A DNA stretch of 64,000 bases from Thermoplasmata archaeon (GTDB lineage: Archaea; Thermoplasmatota; Thermoplasmata; Thermoplasmatales; GCA-001856825), in the NCBI GenBank assembly GCA_021792255.1, contig JAJYUZ010000002.1, positions 349,071 through 413,070 on the forward strand, in the 5' to 3' direction. Position 1 is the first letter of the stretch, and each line of letters begins with the position of its first letter. Made by a program: the position numbers and the translations under genes. The notes under the pieces were generated by a model, which was not told where the DNA came from, ran no database searches, and saw only the letters and a list, made by a program, of their open reading frames with translations. Below are positions 56,937 through 64,000 of the stretch, piece by piece.

Positions 56937-57004
56937 AAGACAAGATTATTAGACGGGTAATATTCGAGAATGTGGAAAATGAACAGGGGAGTTCCTTGAA
57001 ATGA
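56933..57004 (+). CDS. Candidate 23-aa mini-ORF bridging tatC and the next gene
   Basis: MKDKIIRRVIFENVENEQGSSLK; ATGA overlap with tatC stop and overlap with the next ATG. Confidence 0.25.
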   Translation: MKDKIIRRVIFENVENEQGSSLK

Positions 57005-57669
57005 CCCACAAATCTTCAGCTCCATCCGTCGAGGGCTTCAGCAAAGTTTCTTTCTGGAGAGAAGACACCGTTGGCGTGGTCTCGCTACTTTCTCCGGGAC
57101 ACATCAACAACGCACTTCTGGACGAGCTAATCCGTGTTTTTTCCATTGCGGCGCTCGACGATAAGGTCTCTTCTATTTTAATAACAGGATCAAATTATGT
57201 CTTTTCCAGGGGTTTAGCCATCCCTGAGAATAGAGCCTATGCGGATATGAGGGATTTCTACAACAGGATTCAAAGTCTAGTCCTATTCTGGATATCGCTT
57301 GAAAAACCTATCTTTTCAGCGATCAACGGAATAGCAACAAACAACGGTCTATCGCTCGCTCTCTTGGCCGATGAGGTATTTTACTCGGCAAACAGTAAGT
57401 TTGTTTTGGATAAGGAAGAGCCAACTATCTTGTTAGGCAGTACGACCATACCGGACAAAGTCTTGCTACCTGCAGGAGACCTGAAAATTAAAGGTATCGA
57501 AGTGAAAAAAGAGGAAATGATGGAAGATGTATTCGAGAAGACAAAAAAACTTCAAAGCATTCTATATCATAGAGCGAGAAGGAAGAGGTTCCAAAATATA
57601 GACCAGGTATTGCTGCAAGAAGAGATAGATTTCCTCGATTTTTACCTCTGGTGTGAAGGTTGCAAATGA
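57001..57669 (+). CDS. Enoyl-CoA hydratase/isomerase-like protein
   Basis: Crotonase-like pattern (SILITGSNYVFSRGL, KPIFSAINGIATNNGLSLALLADEVFYSANSKFVLDK). Confidence 0.65.
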   Translation: MTHKSSAPSVEGFSKVSFWREDTVGVVSLLSPGHINNALLDELIRVFSIAALDDKVSSILITGSNYVFSRGLAIPENRAYADMRDFYNRIQSLVLFWISLEKPIFSAINGIATNNGLSLALLADEVFYSANSKFVLDKEEPTILLGSTTIPDKVLLPAGDLKIKGIEVKKEEMMEDVFEKTKKLQSILYHRARRKRFQNIDQVLLQEEIDFLDFYLWCEGCK

Positions 57670-57744
57670 GGTCAATATCCAGCCAAAAGAATAATGACTA
57701 ACGCCCTGCTTTTTGAACGCATCGAGCGATATTTTATTATAATT

Positions 57745-57987
57745 CTACTTCTGAGGAGCTGGGGTTGCTGTCTCTAGCTTCGTGGCCTCGTTTATTTCCC
57801 GTTCCACTTCCATTTTTCCTTTCCGAAACTCGCCCATCGCCCGACCCATTGCTTTTGCGACCTCAGGTATCTTCTTCGCTCCGCCAAGAACAAGCAGAAC
57901 GACCACAATGAGTATGATCCAGTCTGTTGGACTTTCTAGCACCGATATCGGATTTAAGCCGTCTATATTAACGTAATGGTAACTCAT
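57745..57987 (-). CDS. tatA: TatA-family translocase protein (80 aa)
   Basis: TDWIILIVVVLLVLGGAKKIPEVAKAMGRAMGEFRKGKMEVEREI. Confidence 0.9.
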   Translation of the reverse strand: MSYHYVNIDGLNPISVLESPTDWIILIVVVLLVLGGAKKIPEVAKAMGRAMGEFRKGKMEVEREINEATKLETATPAPQK

Positions 57988-58285
57988 GTCATAAGGTAGG
58001 AATCACCAAAATCTTTACTAGACCTCACGATGCTGCTCTGATCGATGATCTGCTGCTAAATACCTAAAACAAAGGATAGGAAGCACGAGTACTCATCTTT
58101 TCTTCTAGTGATTCAAACGAATAGACCTAAATGCACATTTCTACGTAAAAACATACTGCGTTCTTCAATTTGTGATAGTCAAAAATCAAAATTTTTGATA
58201 TGTTGCTCTCAGTCACTCCCTTAGATAAAGTGAGAAAAATTGCTGATAGGCTATTTAGCAGACTTCGGTACTGTAGTTAAAGACA

Positions 58286-58453
58286 TTATTTTTCTATCTG
58301 TTCCAGCTCTTTTTCGACTTCTTTCTTTCCCTTGTCGAATTCGCCTTTTGCACGACCCAGACTCTTTGCCAATTCCGGAATCTTCTTTGCGCCCCCAAGT
58401 ACGACGAGGGCAACTACTATTAGTATTATCCAGTCAGTGGCACTTCCTATCAT
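58286..58453 (-). CDS. tatA: Second TatA-family translocase protein (55 aa)
   Basis: Manual translation MIGSATDWIILIVVALVVLGGAKKIPELAKSLGRAKGEFDKGKKEVEKELEQIEK; not in ORF track. Confidence 0.9.
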   Translation of the reverse strand: MIGSATDWIILIVVALVVLGGAKKIPELAKSLGRAKGEFDKGKKEVEKELEQIEK

Positions 58454-58830
58454 CTTTTCTCCAATGAGCTATCATTAATTCTTATTTAATCCTAAGTTTT
58501 GTTTCTGAAGATCGCTAAGAGAATGTTGAAGAGATGAATGACGGAGAGTTATCAACGAAGTCCGGACCTAAGTTTCAATGGAAGATTTTCCTAAGTCCAA
58601 GATAATAAATGTAAATCAAAAAGGTTACCTAACTTATGTCTAAATAGGGATCCTATCTGGGATGTCAAAATCGTATTCTAAACTTTAGATCTAAAAAGCT
58701 GATCGGGCTTGCTTCAACCGTTTAGAGAAACACAGATATCGAGACGTGCGCTCGTACGCTACGGTGCATAAATTTTGTCACCCCAGAATTTAGGTTAGTC
58801 GATCATTAAAGTTCTTCACAGATACGTCTG

Positions 58831-59394
58831 TCATTGAGTACCTTTAATTCTGACGTATCCTTCACCTAATTGTTGTTCAAATTCTTTATAGCCGTATACA
58901 GTAAGGAAGCACTTCGCTCCTTCTGCAGTCAACTTGGAGGCAGTGATGCTATAACCGCTTCCTATCATTAAGACTTCCACGTCATCATCGACTCTCCTTA
59001 TTTCGAGTCTGTCAGTGGGGAGAAAGGACTCAAATTCTTGAACGAGTTTGGATAAGTCGTCGATGCTTTTCGCAATTCCCTTGACCAATTCTCCGAATAT
59101 CCTTCCCCTATCGCACCACATCTTCATCATATCTTCTTCAGCACATTTAACGGCTGCGGTCACGCTTAAGTCCAACATAATCGCTGAAATTGGGACCGCA
59201 CCAATGGACTTGGATATTTCGTGAAATCTTATCATGCTTTCAATCTGATCTTTACTAATGTGATTCTTCTTCAATTTCTCGTACAGATCTACGGATTCAG
59301 TTATAACAGACCCGATGGTCTTACCTTCTTCTTTGCTCAGTTCTTGAATTCCTTTTGCTTGTTCGTTTGAGAGAGAAATATTGAGTCTTGCCAT
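58831..59394 (-). CDS. Protein with N-terminal ribbon-helix-helix-like domain (putative regulator)
   Basis: MARLNISLSNEQAKGIQELSKEEGKTIGSVITESVDLYEKL. Confidence 0.6.
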   Translation of the reverse strand: MARLNISLSNEQAKGIQELSKEEGKTIGSVITESVDLYEKLKKNHISKDQIESMIRFHEISKSIGAVPISAIMLDLSVTAAVKCAEEDMMKMWCDRGRIFGELVKGIAKSIDDLSKLVQEFESFLPTDRLEIRRVDDDVEVLMIGSGYSITASKLTAEGAKCFLTVYGYKEFEQQLGEGYVRIKGTQ

Positions 59395-59533
59395 TTTAGA
59401 TAATTATATCTAAGAAGCCTAAAAAAGTTGTGATATCTTCTAATGTACTTGTTTGCACCCATGCGTGCATTGCAGTGCGCACATAGGTGCACGATACGTA
59501 ATATACTGTTTAAACTTGTTTAGTCGACCTAAG

Positions 59534-60979
59534 ATGATTCCAGAAAAGACATTTTACGCGATTGTGGTTGCCTTGATAATTGTGGGAGGAGTGGGTATAG
59601 GAGTTGCGTACGATCACGCAGTTTCTGTTACCACCCAACCTAATCCCAATAATCATGGAAATCAAACAACGCAAAGTGCATACTACCCACTGACCATCGC
59701 GATAACTACTAACAACCAGTTTAACAGTACGATCGGAGCCCAACCTGCGTTCTTTGTTTTAAAAGACGGTAAACTTCTGTCAACAGCTAATATCAGCCTT
59801 CCCGCAAATAAGCAGATAAATCTGACCATCATAAACTACGATGACGGAAGTGCCCCAACTCCAGCTCAATACGACAAGGTTGTCGGAACGGTTAACAGTC
59901 AGATAACGATATTTAACAATACCAACGTCAACTCGACTTTCAATGGACAAAGCATTAATGTTGTAGGTGGCGAGAAAGTTACAATAGTTCCAAACGGCAC
60001 TGTGGCCCACACATTTACGATACTGAACGGGTCAACTACAGTCGTAAACATCCCCATAACACCCTCCTCAATAACACAGACCTCATTCACACTCAGTTCT
60101 GGTAGCTACACCTGGCAGTGTGAAGCTGCCTGCGGTTCAGGCTCTTCTGGATGGGAAGGAGCTATGTCAACTCCAGGATGGATGGCAGGAACGGTCTACG
60201 TTTCTGGATCTGTACCTGCACCCATATCCCAGATATACTACGCGACTCTCGTAATCACCACGGAAAATTTCTATAACTCTACGGTTGGAAACCAACCAGC
60301 CTTTTTCTTGCTACAAAATGGGACCTTGTACTCAACGGCCGTGCTGAATTTTCCTTCCAATAAGGAAATAGGACTCACTATAATCAATTATGATGATGGT
60401 AATGGATCCACTCCAGCACAGTTTTCCAATGTGACAGGAACAACCGGTAATCAGATATCGATTGTGAACAATACAAACGTAAATTCTACCGAAGGTAGCG
60501 GCAGTATTAACGTGGTTGGAGGGGCCTCGGTCTCTCAAGTTCCGGATTCAAACATTGCTCATACGTTCACAGTTCTAAGTGCGAGTAACAGTGTCGTATT
60601 GAACATTCCAATAGTACCTTCTAGCACAGAATTTGCAACTTTTACTCTGAACTCAGGAAACTACAGCTGGCAGTGTGAAGCAGCTTGTGGCTCAGGCTCT
60701 TCCGGATGGGAAGGAGCTATGTCAACTCCAGGATGGATGGCAGGAACGGTCCTAGTATCGGCTTCCTTGTCTGCACAAGCATTCTACAATACGCCTGCTG
60801 TGATTCAATCATTATCTCACCTCTTCGAAATTAATGATCTGCTATCTTCTTCGACAGGTCTGAGTCTACTCGTGCACTCAATGATCCTGATCCACTCAAC
60901 TGTGGCCTCATTCAACATAGGCAAAGCAGCTGTCGCGACTCAGTCTCTAAATATGCAGAGCGCGGTCCACGTTTCATGA
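59534..60979 (+). CDS. Secreted/membrane-anchored tandem cupredoxin-like protein
   Basis: N-terminal TM; two homologous domains each ending in (V/I)AHTFT..WQCEAACGSGSSGWEGAMSTPGWMAGTV; start set to ATG 59534. Confidence 0.75.
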   Translation: MIPEKTFYAIVVALIIVGGVGIGVAYDHAVSVTTQPNPNNHGNQTTQSAYYPLTIAITTNNQFNSTIGAQPAFFVLKDGKLLSTANISLPANKQINLTIINYDDGSAPTPAQYDKVVGTVNSQITIFNNTNVNSTFNGQSINVVGGEKVTIVPNGTVAHTFTILNGSTTVVNIPITPSSITQTSFTLSSGSYTWQCEAACGSGSSGWEGAMSTPGWMAGTVYVSGSVPAPISQIYYATLVITTENFYNSTVGNQPAFFLLQNGTLYSTAVLNFPSNKEIGLTIINYDDGNGSTPAQFSNVTGTTGNQISIVNNTNVNSTEGSGSINVVGGASVSQVPDSNIAHTFTVLSASNSVVLNIPIVPSSTEFATFTLNSGNYSWQCEAACGSGSSGWEGAMSTPGWMAGTVLVSASLSAQAFYNTPAVIQSLSHLFEINDLLSSSTGLSLLVHSMILIHSTVASFNIGKAAVATQSLNMQSAVHVS

Positions 60980-60983
60980 GGGG

Positions 60984-61688
60984 ATGCGTCTGAAGTCTAC
61001 CGAAAGAGCACCAGATGAACAAAAAAGAAACTTCCTCAAGATAATGGGGACTCTAATCATAGGTGTCGGAATGGTGGGAACGCTGAGGAGTGTAGTGCAG
61101 TACATTATTCCACCTTCGACGCAGGCTGAAACGTCCTTTCCGGTTTTAACTCTAGTCTTAGCGAACGGTAACCCTATTCACACTTCGGATTTGATTGTCA
61201 ACAATTCTGCGACCGTGACCTTTGATTATCCTCTTCAGGGTGAACCAAATTTTCTCTTGAGACTTGGAGATTCTGGCAACACTGATGTCAAAATCCCGCC
61301 ATCAAAGGTCTCAATACCATCAACCGGGGGGTCGTACCAGTCACCAGGCGGAGTCGGACCCTACGGCTCCGTTGTTGCGGCTTCTGCAATCTGTGAGCAT
61401 CTAGGTTGCGTTCCTCCGGAGATAAAATTCTTTCCTCCGTCTTCCTCGACCACCCCAGGAAAAATACACTGCAGCTGTCACGGAAGCACTTACGATCCTT
61501 ACTCGGGCTTCAGTGTAGTCACTGGTCCGACGAGGATTCCACTGCCGAGTCTGGTGCTATCGTATGACTCAACTCAGGACACATATGCGGCCACAATGAT
61601 GGTGGGTCCAACTCTATACGGTCACACATCTGATCTGTCTGGAGGAAATGCAATCACGACGAAGGGTACCGTCGTGAGCACCACATAA
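60984..61688 (+). CDS. Rieske iron-sulfur protein
   Basis: CEHLGC ... CSCHGSTYDPYSGFSVVTGP; N-terminal EQKRNFLKIMG Tat-like signal. Confidence 0.92.
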   Translation: MRLKSTERAPDEQKRNFLKIMGTLIIGVGMVGTLRSVVQYIIPPSTQAETSFPVLTLVLANGNPIHTSDLIVNNSATVTFDYPLQGEPNFLLRLGDSGNTDVKIPPSKVSIPSTGGSYQSPGGVGPYGSVVAASAICEHLGCVPPEIKFFPPSSSTTPGKIHCSCHGSTYDPYSGFSVVTGPTRIPLPSLVLSYDSTQDTYAATMMVGPTLYGHTSDLSGGNAITTKGTVVSTT

Positions 61689-61699
61689 GAGGGAATGCT

Positions 61700-63304
61700 A
61701 TGGCTAAACAAAATTTGTTAGAAAAGGTGATGAACGAACCGCAGCCTCTCCCTAGGAAAGTTCCGGATTACATGCGAAAGAAGGGAGGGATATGGTACTG
61801 GACAGGAGCAATACTCATGATAACATTTCTCTACGAATCCTTGACAGGTCTCATTCTACTGTTCTATTATCAACCTGCCCATCCATACAGTAGCACCGGC
61901 ACGATCCTAGCTATGCCCTATGGAACAGTGCTGCTGACGACTCACCTCTATGCAGCGTACATAATGATCGCTTTTCTCTACATTCATCTTCTCCGAAATC
62001 TATTCGTTGGTGCGTACAAGAAACCGCGCCAGATGCAGTGGTTGACCGGTATTCTCCTACTTCTAGTCACTATCGGAGTGGTCTATTTCGGATACTCTAT
62101 GTCTGGTGACGTCCTCTCTGCAGACGCCACGGACGTCGGAAGGGGAATAGCTGCTGGAGCTCCATTGATAGGATCATACTTGAGATCAATATTCTTTGGA
62201 TCGGGCACCTCTCTCTCTCTTTTTATGAGACTGGAGGGATGGCACATAGTTTTAGCAGGGGTCATCTTGGCAATGTTTGCACTTCACTTTTACCTAGCGG
62301 AGTACAATACAATTATGCCGTCTCCGAAACATGCGGAATTCAAAGTTCCTGCGGTGGACAATGACGATCCTTCTTACAAGCCATGGTATCCATACAATCT
62401 CCTTTACATGGGTCAGGTATCATTTTTTACGCTGGCAATGATATTCATCATACCCTCTGTCTTGGCTATACTTCCCAATGTTCCCGTACTGTTCTCGCCA
62501 TTTCCTCAGGTTTCGGTTTCTAGCCCACTAGCCTCCTCTGTGCCTGCCTATCCTCCGTGGATTCTCTTGTTTATCTACAAGGAGTTGGATTTTGGTATAT
62601 CCTCTATAATAGGTCCATTCTGGGCTTCCCTTATATTCATAGGTCTCCCAGTGGGTTATCTTCTTTTCATTCCCTATCTGGACAGGAATGATTCTCTCAA
62701 GCTGTCAAGGAGAAAAGCGGTCTTGTACACAGGTATCTTGGGTCTTTTTTATTACATCGGCCTCTCGGTCTGGGGTGCGATGGAACCAGGAGTACCGGTC
62801 AGCAACCTGGTGGGGTTTCTGTTTTTTGCAGTACCAATGCTAGTGGTCATCCCTGTGTCGCTATACATGATCAAGAAAGTCGAAGCAGCGAAATCGAACT
62901 TGGGAAATAACCTGTGGAAACTGTATTCGATCCTGCCGGTCATAGGATTTTTGGCCATACTTGTGGGCATTACGAGCTACATGTTCTTGGATGGTCTAAG
63001 CTATTACGACCTTGCTGCGCTTATCTTTGTCCTAGTACTACTTGCCATTTCTTCACTATATGCATACGGTTGGATATACGGAATCAAGGAAAATACGAAG
63101 AACATCAAGATGAGTGAAAGGGGACACCTTGTATTTGGCGGTATCTACGGTTTCCTTGCCATTGTAATCTTCACCATGATATCAGATATTCCTCCCACAA
63201 AAGTCGAGTACCAAGCTCTCTATGGAATCGGTATCGGGTTGCTGTTCGTCCTTGGAGGTGCCTTTACAAAACTGTATAGATCCTATGCCTATCACGAGGG
63301 TTAG
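61700..63304 (+). CDS. Cytochrome b (bc-type complex)
   Basis: Paired haem His helices THLYAAYIMIAFLYIHLLRN and EGWHIVLAGVILAMFALHFY; multiple TM. Confidence 0.9.
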   Translation: MAKQNLLEKVMNEPQPLPRKVPDYMRKKGGIWYWTGAILMITFLYESLTGLILLFYYQPAHPYSSTGTILAMPYGTVLLTTHLYAAYIMIAFLYIHLLRNLFVGAYKKPRQMQWLTGILLLLVTIGVVYFGYSMSGDVLSADATDVGRGIAAGAPLIGSYLRSIFFGSGTSLSLFMRLEGWHIVLAGVILAMFALHFYLAEYNTIMPSPKHAEFKVPAVDNDDPSYKPWYPYNLLYMGQVSFFTLAMIFIIPSVLAILPNVPVLFSPFPQVSVSSPLASSVPAYPPWILLFIYKELDFGISSIIGPFWASLIFIGLPVGYLLFIPYLDRNDSLKLSRRKAVLYTGILGLFYYIGLSVWGAMEPGVPVSNLVGFLFFAVPMLVVIPVSLYMIKKVEAAKSNLGNNLWKLYSILPVIGFLAILVGITSYMFLDGLSYYDLAALIFVLVLLAISSLYAYGWIYGIKENTKNIKMSERGHLVFGGIYGFLAIVIFTMISDIPPTKVEYQALYGIGIGLLFVLGGAFTKLYRSYAYHEG

Positions 63305-63451
63305 TCGATGGAATGATGGTGTGTACAGACTCTCTAGGAAGGGCGCATGCCTCGAATTGCAATTCCTTGACAGAAATGGAGAGCATCAACGGGTCCTCTT
63401 CCTTGAGCCTATGGAGTCACACTGCTTTCGAATCGTGGAGGATTCTAGTCT

Positions 63452-63631
63452 ATGAAAACTATTGAGATACTCTGTCCAAAATGCGGATCGAAGAGTCTGA
63501 CTGCTAAAGAACCATCGGAGGTCGATTTTGTCTGTGACCTAGCGATTCCTTTCATCTGTAAATCGTGCGGATACAATGGGTTGATAAGTGTTTGCAGGAG
63601 AGACGGGAGCGTCCAGGTTCAGCTAAAGTGA
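63452..63631 (+). CDS. Small zinc-ribbon protein, 59 aa
   Basis: Manual translation MKTIEILCPKCGSKSLTAKEPSEVDFVCDLAIPFICKSCGYNGLISVCRRDGSVQVQLK. Confidence 0.6.
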   Translation: MKTIEILCPKCGSKSLTAKEPSEVDFVCDLAIPFICKSCGYNGLISVCRRDGSVQVQLK

Positions 63632-63769
63632 ACACTGGTCTTAAAACTCTATCAAATCTATCGGCATAGAATCATTACGCCGCTTCCCGATTGCTTTAAA
63701 GGAGATGCTATTCTCGACAAACTTGGTCGTGTTACCCTGTTTGAAAATTGGCCCATATTCAATCTCACC

Positions 63770-63785
63770 AGAAAGCTAATATAGA
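63770..63785 (+). promoter_or_regulatory. Candidate 16S rRNA promoter (TATA-like gaaagctaatatag)
   Basis: A+T-rich TATA-like element about 190 nt upstream of the 16S 5' end; visual match only. Confidence 0.3.
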
Positions 63786-63965
63786 GTGTTGCCCTTACTT
63801 TCTTTTGCCGTTACATGCGACAGGCTAGATAGTCCTTTTGGACAGCATGAAAGTCTGGTTCCTGAGCGGCGAGATGAATGAGGATTCGAACATGTTTATC
63901 GAATCTGAGATGGGAAGAGAATATCCATTCCGCAATCCTATATTTTCATGGTAGAATCAAACGGC

Positions 63966-64000
63966 AACTCCGGTTGATCCTGCCGGCGGTCACTGCTATC
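63966..64000 (+). rRNA. 16S rRNA, 5' end only (truncated at window edge)
   Basis: aactCCGGTTGATCCTGCCGGcGGtCACTGCTATc matches the universal archaeal 16S 5' end (20F-type primer site). Confidence 0.95.

Noticed and set aside
1-64000. CRISPR arrays, defence islands, prophage
   Set aside because: No regularly spaced direct repeats, cas genes, restriction enzymes or phage structural genes recognised.

Overview
The window is archaeal chromosome and reads as Thermoplasmata-like from gene content and order (an inference, no database search was run). The centre (about 26.9-42.7 kb) is a near-complete archaeal ribosomal protein superoperon: L3, L4, L23, L2, S19, L22, S3, L29, SUI1, Rpp29, S17, L14, L24, S4e, L5, S14, S8, L6, L32e, L19e, L18, S5, L30, L15, SecY, Adk, DUF106, Cmk, Cbf5. 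A second information-processing cluster follows on the minus strand (L44e, S27e, aIF2-alpha, Nop10, PAC2), then IleS, an NMD3-like protein and AsnRS. Metabolic genes include homoserine dehydrogenase, a two-domain ThyX-like protein, RpiA, B12-dependent ribonucleotide reductase, a class II aldolase/SDR fusion, acyl-CoA dehydrogenase, a QueG-like protein and OMP decarboxylase. The right end carries TatC, two TatA proteins, a tandem cupredoxin-like protein, a Rieske protein and a cytochrome b. The last ~35 nt are the 5' end of a 16S rRNA gene. No CRISPR array, transposase or prophage was seen. Best leads: (1) an AcnX/phosphomevalonate-dehydratase-type small subunit fused in one ORF to an intact Nudix domain, overlapping the gene for its large-subunit partner; (2) nmd3 and cbf5, whose conserved N-termini lie upstream of any ATG/GTG/TTG codon; (3) a duplicated cupredoxin gene with a 48-bp identical segment, next to Rieske/cytochrome b and Tat genes; (4) several structured intergenic regions that could be non-coding RNAs or leaders.
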